Assembly: GCF_024362385.1 (NCBI RefSeq)
Contig: NZ_CP101466.1
Coordinates: 1,922,001 to 1,986,000 of the forward strand
From: Arthrobacter sp. DNA4
GTDB taxonomy: Bacteria; Actinomycetota; Actinomycetes; Actinomycetales; Micrococcaceae
Length of the DNA: 64,000 bases
Direction: 5' to 3'
A program made the position numbers and the translations under genes. Shown one piece after another: positions 34,825-42,660 of this stretch; positions within the stretch are counted from its first letter, which is position 1; every line of letters begins with the position of its first letter. The notes beneath the pieces are model-generated. The model saw nothing but the letters and a program-made list of their open reading frames with translations, did no database searches and was not told where the DNA came from.

Positions 34825-35580
34825 GTGAATGACCACGAATCCGGGACAGCTGAAGCTGTCCTCATAACCGGCGGTGCGTCCGGCATCGGCCTCACCTGTG
34901 CCCGCCAGGCTGCGGCCCGGGGCGCACGCGTAGCTATTGTCGACGTGAACCCGTCAGCCGCGGCAGATGCAGTGGCGTCGTTGGACGGAGAAGGTCATGT
35001 CGCCGTGGCCGCTGATGTCACGGACGCTGGGGCCATGCGCCGCGCAGCCGACGAATTCGCGGCAGGTGGCGGACTGACCGGGGTTGTGGCCGCTGCCGGG
35101 ATAGTCAGCCGGTCGGCGCTGCTGGACATCGATGCTGCCGAATTCCGGCGGGTACTCGACATCAATGTCATCGGAGTCCAGAACACGATCTCGGCCGCAG
35201 GGCCCCACCTTCTACGCGCAGGCCGTCTCGGGTCGGTGGTCGTCCTTGGCAGCGCCGCAGCTTTCACAGGAGGCGGGCTCATGGGTAACGGTGCGTACGC
35301 CACCTCAAAGGCCGCGCTCATCGGCTTGGTACGCGGATACGCCCGTGAGCTCGCGCCCCATCAGGTGCGCGTGAACATGGTTGCTCCCGGGGCGACTGAA
35401 ACACCGATGACTGATGTTTTGAACGATGCAGATCGCGAGCGAATCGCCGGGATGTCCCTCCTCGGAAGGCTTTCCAAGCCTGAGGAGATTGCCTCAGCCA
35501 TCGCGTTTCTCCTGGCGCCGGGCAACGGCACAATTACCGGACAAGTGCTCCACGTCAACGGCGGCGTGGTCTTCGGCTGA
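34825..35580 (+). CDS. Short-chain dehydrogenase/reductase
   Basis: The product has 251 residues from GTG 34825, with AGGAG 8 bases upstream. It has TGGASGIG at about 15-22, the catalytic Ser near 143, Tyr158 and Lys162 (YATSK), and the C-terminal ITGQVLHVNGG. It is probably NAD(P)-dependent and is the last oxidoreductase of the unassigned operon. The substrate is unknown. Confidence 0.88.
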   Translation: MNDHESGTAEAVLITGGASGIGLTCARQAAARGARVAIVDVNPSAAADAVASLDGEGHVAVAADVTDAGAMRRAADEFAAGGGLTGVVAAAGIVSRSALLDIDAAEFRRVLDINVIGVQNTISAAGPHLLRAGRLGSVVVLGSAAAFTGGGLMGNGAYATSKAALIGLVRGYARELAPHQVRVNMVAPGATETPMTDVLNDADRERIAGMSLLGRLSKPEEIASAIAFLLAPGNGTITGQVLHVNGGVVFG

Positions 35581-35617
35581 AACGCCACTTCCGGGCTGAA
35601 AGCGCCGGATGTTCCTG

Positions 35618-35648
35618 AGGCCGGGCTGCCCGCGAATCAGCCCGGCCT
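35618..35648 (+). terminator. Intrinsic terminator-like hairpin
   Basis: An 11-base perfect stem (AGGCCGGGCTG / CAGCCCGGCCT) with a 9-base loop, followed a little later by CCTTTTT. It lies 38 bases after the SDR stop and would separate this operon from the hydrolase gene. Confidence 0.75.
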
Positions 35649-35711
35649 TTGGAGTCTCCTTTTTAGAGCTACAACCTCATCACTTTCGACCGATTGCCCA
35701 AGGAGGCAGCA

Positions 35712-36521
35712 ATGACTGGTCAAACAAGGTCCTTTCGAACCTCAGACGGCGCACAACTGGTTTACGATGACTTCGGCTCCGGTCCGGCGGTGTTACTTGT
35801 TCACGGATTCACCTGCCAGGCGGCACACTGGGCCTTCCAGCGCCAGGCTTTGGTCGCCGCAGGTTACAGGACAATTGCGCTCGACCTTAGGTTCCACGGC
35901 CGCTCAGACTTCCCGGGCAGCGGTCAACGTGTCTCCCGCCTGGGCAAGGACGTCGGGGAATTGCTCGAGCATCTGGAGCTTGGCGAGGTAGCCCTCGTTG
36001 GGCATTCCTTGGGCGTCTCCGTCTGTCTCGCATATTTCGACCTGTACGGAACGGACCGCGTTCGCGCGTTCGTAGCAATCGATCAGTCGCCAAAAATCGT
36101 TAACGACGAATCGTGGGCCTGGGGTGTCCGGTCCGTCGAATGGGCCAATGTGTGGGATTCCGTTAACGGGCGCTTTCAATGGGGCAATCCGGCACTTGAG
36201 CCTCCAGCGCCGCCCCACGTAGCGCAACTCTTTTCCGAGGTGGGCGGCCTCACGCAATTTCCCGATGGCGCTGTACTTCCGCTCCTGGTGGATCACTTCA
36301 CAGCAGACTGGCGGGACGTTGCACCGACCGTGAATGTTCCGTCCTGGGTAGCCACGGGCCGCTTCTCGCCGTCTTTCCCGCTTGAAGGCATGCAGTGGCT
36401 GGCAGATACCATGCCCAAATCTTCCCTTTCCGTTTTCGAAAACAGCGGGCACTGCCCCCATTGGAACGAGCCGGAAGAGTTCAACCGCGAGCTGCTCACC
36501 TTCTTGAGGGCAGCCCTGTAA
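35712..36521 (+). CDS. Alpha/beta hydrolase
   Basis: The product has 269 residues. The oxyanion motif is LVHGFTCQAAHW, the nucleophile elbow is GHSLGVSV and the His is in NSGHCPHW. The acid at the usual position is unclear (GRFSPSFP lacks Asp); an alternative is the Asp in VAIDQSPK after strand 6. AGGAGG lies 5 bases before ATG 35712. It is bounded by terminators on both sides, so it is transcribed alone. The substrate is unknown, perhaps an ester or C-C bond of the neighbouring pathway. Confidence 0.85.
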   Translation: MTGQTRSFRTSDGAQLVYDDFGSGPAVLLVHGFTCQAAHWAFQRQALVAAGYRTIALDLRFHGRSDFPGSGQRVSRLGKDVGELLEHLELGEVALVGHSLGVSVCLAYFDLYGTDRVRAFVAIDQSPKIVNDESWAWGVRSVEWANVWDSVNGRFQWGNPALEPPAPPHVAQLFSEVGGLTQFPDGAVLPLLVDHFTADWRDVAPTVNVPSWVATGRFSPSFPLEGMQWLADTMPKSSLSVFENSGHCPHWNEPEEFNRELLTFLRAAL

Positions 36522-36533
36522 AACGGTGTGGTT

Positions 36534-36561
36534 CCCCGGCAGGAATACGTTCCTGCCGGGG
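36534..36561. terminator. Bidirectional terminator
   Basis: A perfect 12-base stem (CCCCGGCAGGAA / TTCCTGCCGGGG) with a TACG loop between the convergent hydrolase and tetR genes. A run of A on the plus strand (CTAAAA, just right) gives a T-run for the minus-strand transcript. Confidence 0.8.
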
Positions 36562-36564
36562 GCA

Positions 36565-37203
36565 CTAAAACTTTTCGGTAGTGATGGAACCCAGGAAGTT
36601 CTTTAACTCATCGGCCATGTCCACGGACTCGTTGTCCAGCAACCACTGCACCTGCAGCCCGTCCATGAGTGCCACCAGTTGCCGTGCGGCTGCCCCGGGC
36701 GTTACCCCGTGCCGCAACTTACCCTGCCGTTCCAAATCTGAGAAGGCCTGCCCACCAACTTCCCGCACCCAGTCGTAACGTCGCTGGAAGTACTCGTGGG
36801 CGGGGTGTGTGGGGTCTGTTGATTCGGCCGACAACACACAATGCAAGGCAACAAGTCCCGGCACAGTGGTGTTGTTGTGCACGAGCCGAACAATGCCATT
36901 CAGCGTTTCCATGCCGTTGTCGGTGACGATTCCGGCAGCCGCCCACGAGTCTTCATCACGAAGGGTCAGGACGGCCTCGAGAAGGGCCTCTTTGCTGGGG
37001 AAATGGTGGAGGAGGCCCGTCTTCGTCAGACCGATCTTGTCAGCGATGTCCTGGATCGATCCTGCCCGATAGTAAGCCGTGGAAAAAACCTCGAAGGCAG
37101 CCGTCAGGATTTCCTGCCTGCGTGCTTCTGTCTTGGCGTAGGTTCCGCGCGGCCGGTCGCGCCGCGGTTCCCGTGCGGCGGCAGTGGTCGCTGTTTCAGT
37201 CAT
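36565..37203 (-). CDS. TetR-family repressor
   Basis: The product has 212 residues. The helix-turn-helix is at about residues 50-70 (SIQDIADKIGLTKTGLLHHFPSKEAL), and a TetR_C-type ligand domain follows. It is divergent from the ABC-transporter/GH3 operon, and a 24-base dyad lies between them, so it probably represses that operon until its ligand arrives. The first 20 residues are Arg/Ala-rich and disordered. No strong ribosome site is visible before ATG 37203. Confidence 0.9.
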   Translation of the reverse strand: MTETATTAAAREPRRDRPRGTYAKTEARRQEILTAAFEVFSTAYYRAGSIQDIADKIGLTKTGLLHHFPSKEALLEAVLTLRDEDSWAAAGIVTDNGMETLNGIVRLVHNNTTVPGLVALHCVLSAESTDPTHPAHEYFQRRYDWVREVGGQAFSDLERQGKLRHGVTPGAAARQLVALMDGLQVQWLLDNESVDMADELKNFLGSITTEKF

Positions 37204-37297
37204 CTTGAAACTCTAACAACCTTGGACAAGGCACGCCGGGGCGGGCGTCAACAGCTGTGCGGCGCGTCACATTTGGCGAAAAATCGATAGCGGCAGC

Positions 37298-37321
37298 GAA
37301 AACATACCGCATGGTCTGTTT
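37298..37321. promoter_or_regulatory. Candidate TetR operator
   Basis: A 24-base near-perfect dyad, AAAACATACC-GCAT-GGTCTGTTTT (one mismatched pair), lies in the divergent region between tetR and the substrate-binding-protein gene. Length and style fit TetR-family operators. Confidence 0.65.
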
Positions 37322-37383
37322 TCATGTTACGGTCTCTTTCAATGGCTGTCCATGGTGGACGCCACTGACCGTGAAAGGGACCA

Positions 37384-38904
37384 ATGATGTTCCGACCTAC
37401 ACGCATGGCCGCACTTGCTGCCGCCGTTGCCCTGAGCCTCACCGGCTGCGGTGGAGGGGGGGAAAGCTCTGCGGAGCACTCCTCGCAAACGCTCACGCTG
37501 GGCACCCTCATGGCGCCGAAATCTTTTGCTGCTGCCGACTCCGACTTTGCGAACGTTTCGCCCTTCTACCAGGCCGTGTATGACACCCTGCTCCGCATGG
37601 AACCTGGCGGAAAGCTGGTACCCATGCTGGCAACCGAGTGGAAGTACAATGACGACAAAACCGTCCTGACCCTGAAGCTCCGCGACGACGTCAAATTCAC
37701 CGACGGCACCCCCTTCAACGCGGACGCAGCCAAACAGAACCTGGAGCGATTCAAGGCCGGAACGTCGGCAGACGCCCAGTTCCTGGCAGCACTCAAGACA
37801 GCCACTGCTGTGGACAGCACGACCCTGGAACTGGCCCTCTCGGCCCCAGACCCCGCATTCCTCGGCTACCTGTCCAAGGATGCATCGTTCATGCAGAGCC
37901 CGGCATCCTTCGGGAACGCGGACATCGCCACCAAACCTGTCGGATCCGGCCCCTACATCCTGGATACCGCAGCCACAGTCACCGGGACCTCATACTCGTA
38001 CAAGAGCAATCCTGACTACTGGAACAAAGGCCTGGTCCATTACGACAACATGGTGCTGAACGTCTACCCGGAACAGACGTCACTCCTCAATGCCGTCAAG
38101 GCCGGAACGCTCAACGGTTCCCTCATTGACATTTCGATGATCCAGGAGGCCGAAGCGGCGGGCTACAAGAACAACACCTTCGAGGGCAACTGGACTGGAC
38201 TGATCTTGTTCGACCGCGCCGGCAAGACCAACGCCGCCCTCAAGGACGTCCGGGTCCGGCAGGCGTTGAACTACGCCTTCGACACAAAGGCGCTGCTGGA
38301 TGCTGTCAACCAAGGCCGCGGAACAACCACGACCCAGGTCTTCCCGCCGTCCTCGGACGCTTACGACGCTTCCCTGGACTCCCGCTATGCCTATGACCCT
38401 GCCAAGGCCAAAAAGCTTCTGGCCGACGCGGGCTACGCGAACGGCTTCACGCTGCAAATGCCGTCCACACCGCTCGTCAACAGCTCAATCTTCACCTTGA
38501 TCACCCAGCAGCTCAAGGAAGTGGGAGTCACAGTGGAGACGGTCGACGCCGGCAACAACTTCATTGCCGATCTCCTGGCAGCAAAGTACGCCGCGAGCTA
38601 CATGATCCTGGAGCAACAGTCGGACTGGCAGCTCATCAACATGAAGATTGCCCCGAATTCAGCGTGGAATCCCTACAAGTATGAGGACCCGACGGTTGAC
38701 GGCTTGATCAACAAGATCCACCTGGGTTCCGGGGACGAGCAGAAGTCGGCAGCAAAGGAACTGAACAAGTACATCGTGGAGCAGGCTTGGTTTGCCCCCT
38801 GGTACCGTCCGCAGAACAGTTTCGTAACTGACGCGAAGACCAAGGTCGAACTCCAGACCGGCAACGTTTACCCCTACATCTGGTCGTTCACACCCGCTTC
38901 GTAG
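37384..38904 (+). CDS. ABC transporter substrate-binding lipoprotein (SBP_bac_5)
   Basis: The product has 506 residues. A lipoprotein signal peptide ends in the lipobox LTGC (about 19-22). The mature part is a family 5 solute-binding protein: LATEWKYNDDKTVLTLKLRDDVKFTDG, VGSGPY, and VRVRQALNYAFD are conserved. The family carries peptides, nickel and also plant-type oligosaccharides or glycosides. GGGACC precedes the ATG. It is the first gene of a transporter-glucosidase-esterase operon. A hairpin follows that may favour its expression over the permeases. Confidence 0.9.
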   Translation: MMFRPTRMAALAAAVALSLTGCGGGGESSAEHSSQTLTLGTLMAPKSFAAADSDFANVSPFYQAVYDTLLRMEPGGKLVPMLATEWKYNDDKTVLTLKLRDDVKFTDGTPFNADAAKQNLERFKAGTSADAQFLAALKTATAVDSTTLELALSAPDPAFLGYLSKDASFMQSPASFGNADIATKPVGSGPYILDTAATVTGTSYSYKSNPDYWNKGLVHYDNMVLNVYPEQTSLLNAVKAGTLNGSLIDISMIQEAEAAGYKNNTFEGNWTGLILFDRAGKTNAALKDVRVRQALNYAFDTKALLDAVNQGRGTTTTQVFPPSSDAYDASLDSRYAYDPAKAKKLLADAGYANGFTLQMPSTPLVNSSIFTLITQQLKEVGVTVETVDAGNNFIADLLAAKYAASYMILEQQSDWQLINMKIAPNSAWNPYKYEDPTVDGLINKIHLGSGDEQKSAAKELNKYIVEQAWFAPWYRPQNSFVTDAKTKVELQTGNVYPYIWSFTPAS

Positions 38905-38909
38905 CGGAG

Positions 38910-38946
38910 GGTTGCCGGTCCGGCGACATTGCCCGGGCCGGCAACC
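38910..38946 (+). other. Intercistronic stem-loop after the binding-protein gene
   Basis: GGTTGCCGG at 38910-38918 pairs perfectly with 38938-38946 around a 19-base loop that itself contains CCGG/CCGGG. Placed just after the binding-protein stop, it could partially terminate or protect the upstream mRNA, giving excess binding protein. Confidence 0.5.
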
Positions 38947-38973
38947 TCAGCAACGTTTTCAAAGGATTTTCGA

Positions 38974-39915
38974 ATGTACCGATTCGTGCTGAAGCGCCTG
39001 GTTTCCGGCGTCCTCCTGCTGTTCGTCATCACCACGGTCGCCTACCTGCTGCTGTACTCAGGCAGCGGCGACATCGCCCGCCGCATCGTGGGCCCCACCG
39101 CCACGGACGCCCAAGTTGCCATGAAGGCAAGCCAGCTGGGTCTCGACCGTCCCCTCGTTGTCCAGTACTGGGACTGGATTACCGGAGCCGTCACCGGCGA
39201 ACTCGGCCGCTCCTGGTTCAATGGCCAGCTCGTCAGCACCGGTGTCAGCAGCAGGGTTTGGGTCACGCTTTCCCTCGTCCTCGGCGCCACCATCGTCGCT
39301 GCGTTTATCTCGGTAGTCGTGGCTGTTTGGGCAGCAGTCCGCCGCGGCTGGATCGACCGCGTAGTCCAGTTCGTGGGTGTCCTCGGCTTCGCTATCCCCG
39401 GGTTCCTGATCGCGCTGGGTCTGGTCTCCCTGTTCGCGCTCAACCTCAAGTGGTTCAAGGCCACAGGGTATGTGCCCATTACGACGTCGTTCGGCGGCTG
39501 GGCGGCGACGGTCACCTTGCCGATCATCGCCCTCTCCATCGGATGCGTCGCCGCCGTGGTGCAGCAGATCCGCGGTTCACTGATTGATGCGCTCCGCAAG
39601 GACTACGTTCGCACGCTGCGCGCCCGCGGATTGTCCTTCAACCGCGTTGTCTATAAGCACGTGCTGCGCAACGCGGGCGGACCGGCCTTGGCTGTACTTG
39701 CCGTTCAGTTCATTGGACTGCTGGGGGGCGCCGTCATCGTGGAACAGATCTTTGCCCTGCCCGGCCTCGGGCAGATCACGGTCGCCGCCACCGGCCAGGG
39801 TGACATCCCGGTCGTGATGGGAGTCGTGCTTGCAACCGCTGCCATCGTGGTGACCGTCAACCTCATCATCGACCTGGCCCAGGGCTGGCTCAATCCGAAA
39901 GTTCGGCTGTCATGA
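38974..39915 (+). CDS. ABC transporter permease (DppB/OppB type)
   Basis: The product has 313 residues with six transmembrane segments. It opens MYRFVLKRLVSGVLLLFVIT, a classic DppB start, and contains the EAA-like loop around DYVRTLRARGLSFNRVVYKHVLRNA. AAGGA lies 7 bases before ATG 38974. Its TGA overlaps the ATG of the permease-ATPase gene. Confidence 0.9.
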   Translation: MYRFVLKRLVSGVLLLFVITTVAYLLLYSGSGDIARRIVGPTATDAQVAMKASQLGLDRPLVVQYWDWITGAVTGELGRSWFNGQLVSTGVSSRVWVTLSLVLGATIVAAFISVVVAVWAAVRRGWIDRVVQFVGVLGFAIPGFLIALGLVSLFALNLKWFKATGYVPITTSFGGWAATVTLPIIALSIGCVAAVVQQIRGSLIDALRKDYVRTLRARGLSFNRVVYKHVLRNAGGPALAVLAVQFIGLLGGAVIVEQIFALPGLGQITVAATGQGDIPVVMGVVLATAAIVVTVNLIIDLAQGWLNPKVRLS

Positions 39916-41759
39916 TCGACGCTCCTCCCGCACTGCCCGTCACGGCAGCCAAGATTTCCCTCTTCCGCAAGCTCGTAACACACCCGACAGGTGCGGCATC
40001 GCTGCTTGTCCTGTTCCTGGTGGCACTGGCCTCCCTCCTGGCCCCAGTGCTGGCAACGCACGATCCCAACGAGGCCACCCTCAAGGATGTGCTGGCCAAG
40101 GCCGGATCCGGGCATCTACTGGGGGCCGACAGCGCCGGACGCGATGTCTTCAGCCGCCTGCTCTTCGTAAGCCAGTTCAGCCTCGCCGGCGCCGTGGTGG
40201 CTCTCGCCGTGGCGCTGGTCATCGGCGTCGCGGCTGGGCTCATCGCCGGGTACTACGGCGGCTGGTTCGATGCGGTCTCCTCATGGCTCACCGGACTGTT
40301 GATGGCCCTGCCGGGAATGGTGGTCCTGCTGGCGGCCCGCGCAGTAGTTGGCCCCTCCATGTGGTTGTCCATGATGATCTTCGGTGTGCTGCTGTCGCCG
40401 GCTTTCTTCCGGCTTGTCTATGCGTCCGTTACCGCAGTCCGCAACGAACTTTATGTGGACGCGGCACGGGTTTCCGGCTTAAGCGACTTCAGGATCATCG
40501 GCCGCCACATCCTCACCGTGGTCCGGGCACCGGTCATCATCCAGTCAGCCATGGTCTTGGGCATCGCCATCGCCATCCAGGCCGGACTGGAATTCCTGGG
40601 GCTGGGCGATCGGAGCATCCCCACTTGGGGCAGCATGCTCAACGACGGCTTCATCAACATCTTCAAAGCACCCGCGCTGGTGCTGTGGTAAGCCCTGGTC
40701 ATCGGTCTTGTCTGCATCGCCCTGACGTTGCTGGCCAACGCCATGCGCGACGAGCTGGAGCGCAGCAGCGGTCCGGTGAAGAAGGGCCGCAAGGCCGCGG
40801 CAGCGACTGCAGCAGCCGACGCCGAAGGTGCCGCCGGGAAGCGCGGGGACGCCGCCGTCGTCCATCCCGAAGAGCCGGGCACAGACACGGGCGAATTGCT
40901 GCTGGAAGTCACGGACCTCGGAGTCGGCTACGACCAGCCCGACGGGTCCACCACCCACGTGGTGAACCACGTGGGCCTGACAGTCCGGCGCGGTGAGGTG
41001 CACGGCCTGGTCGGCGAATCTGGTTCCGGCAAGACACAGACTGCGTTCTCCATCCTCCGGCTCCTGCCCCAGGACGGGCGCATCACAGGTGGTTCCATTT
41101 TCTTTGAGGGCAAGGATCTGGCGCACCTCTCCGAGAAGGAGATGACCAAGGTACGCGGGAAGCGCATCGCGTACATCCCGCAGGAACCCATGTCCAACCT
41201 GGACGGCGCGTTCACCATCGGCAGCCAGTTAATGGAACCCATGCGGGTGTGCCTGGGCATCTCCAAGGCTGAAGCCCGCAAACGTGCCCTGGTGCTGCTG
41301 GCGAAGGTGGGCATCCCCAACCCGGAACGGACCTTCAACTCCTACCCGCACCAGATCTCCGGCGGCATGGCCCAGCGCGTCCTGATCGCCGGCGCCGTGT
41401 CCTGCAATCCGGACCTGCTGATCGCCGACGAACCCACCACCGCCCTGGACGTCACGGTGCAGGCCGAAGTGCTGAACCTGCTTCGCGAGCTCCAGGATGA
41501 ACTGAACATGGGCGTCATCCTGGTGACCCACAACTTCGGGGTGGTTGCCGACCTCTGCGATCGCGTCTCCGTGATGCAGACCGGCCGCGTCGTGGAAACC
41601 GGTCCTGTCCGGGCAATCTTCAACGATGCCCAGCACCCGTACACCCGCCAGCTGCTAGACGCGATCCTCGAAGACACCGCCCCCCGCGGGCAGTACATCC
41701 CGGCCACCGGCACAGCGCAGTTAGCCAAGCCCCAGGAATTGAAAGGAGTGACGTCATGA
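39912..41759 (+). pseudogene. ABC transporter permease-ATPase fusion (DppC-DppD), interrupted by in-frame TAA
   Basis: One frame of 616 codons starts with ATGA overlap and encodes a DppC-type permease, then runs without a proper second start into a DppD-type ATPase. TAA at 40689-40691 (codon 260) falls after LVLW and before ALVIGLVCIALTLLANAMRDEL, which is the last membrane helix and tail of the permease. The ATPase part has Walker A GESGSGKT, signature ISGGMAQR and Walker [13 protein letters not shown]. Permease-ATPase fusions of this kind occur in actinobacteria. With the stop, the permease loses its last helix, and the ATPase would depend on re-initiation at a TTG near 40728 with no ribosome site. 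Readthrough, true decay or a sequence error are all open. Confidence 0.82.
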
Positions 41760-42616
41760 CCGACACCCTGCTCGACGTCAAGGACGTCGTCGTCGAATAT
41801 CCGCTCAAGGGCTTCCGGAAGGAACCGTTCAAGGCGCTCAAGGGCGTCTCCCTTGACATCCGGCCGGGTGAGACTGTGGGCCTCGTAGGGGAGTCCGGCT
41901 CGGGCAAGACCACCTTGGGCCGCGCCGTGTTGGGGCTGGCGCCCGTTACCGGCGGCAGCATCAAATACCGCGGCGAGGAGATCTCCAAGGCCCCCCGCGC
42001 CCAGCGCAAGGAACTCAGCAATGAGATCCAGGTGGTTTTCCAGGACCCGTACACATCGCTGAACCCCTCCATGACCATCGAGCAGATCCTCACCGAACCG
42101 CTCACCGTCCGCAAAGTGGACCGCAAGGCGGCCAACCAGCGCGTGGCCGAACTGCTGGACCAGGTCCGGCTGCCGCACGGCGCCGCGCACCGGCTGCCGC
42201 GGGAATTCTCCGGCGGACAGCGCCAGCGCGTCGCCATCGCCAGGGCCCTCGCCCTGGATCCAAAGCTCATCGTCTGCGACGAGCCCGTGTCCGCCCTGGA
42301 CCTCTCCACGCAGGCCCGCGTCATGGAACTCTTCATCGAGATCCAGGAACTCACCGGTGTCGCCTACCTCTTCGTCTCCCACGACCTCGCCGTGGTGCGG
42401 CACCTCAGCCACCGCGTTGCCGTGATGTACCACGGCGAGATCGTCGAATGGGGCGACGGCGATCAGGTCACCGGAGCACCTGAACACCCCTACACGCAGC
42501 GGCTGTTCATGGCCGCTCCGATTCCCGATCCCGACCGTCAGGCCAAACACCGGGCCGACAGAGTACGCCTCCTGGAACTCCAGCACCAGCAGGACCTCCA
42601 GGCCGGCGTAGCCTGA
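41756..42616 (+). CDS. ABC transporter ATPase (DppF/OppF type)
   Basis: The product has 286 residues. It has Walker [10 protein letters not shown], the Q-loop [12 protein letters not shown], signature FSGGQRQR, Walker [13 protein letters not shown] and H-loop VSHDL. The C-terminal oligopeptide-transport extension ([16 protein letters not shown]) is present. It starts by ATGA overlap with the fusion gene and has AAGGAG upstream. It completes a five-domain uptake system with the binding protein and permeases. Confidence 0.92.
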   Translation: MTDTLLDVKDVVVEYPLKGFRKEPFKALKGVSLDIRPGETVGLVGESGSGKTTLGRAVLGLAPVTGGSIKYRGEEISKAPRAQRKELSNEIQVVFQDPYTSLNPSMTIEQILTEPLTVRKVDRKAANQRVAELLDQVRLPHGAAHRLPREFSGGQRQRVAIARALALDPKLIVCDEPVSALDLSTQARVMELFIEIQELTGVAYLFVSHDLAVVRHLSHRVAVMYHGEIVEWGDGDQVTGAPEHPYTQRLFMAAPIPDPDRQAKHRADRVRLLELQHQQDLQAGVA

Positions 42617-42660
42617 AAAACAGCAAGAACATCAACGCAAGAACAGCCAAGAAAGCCACC

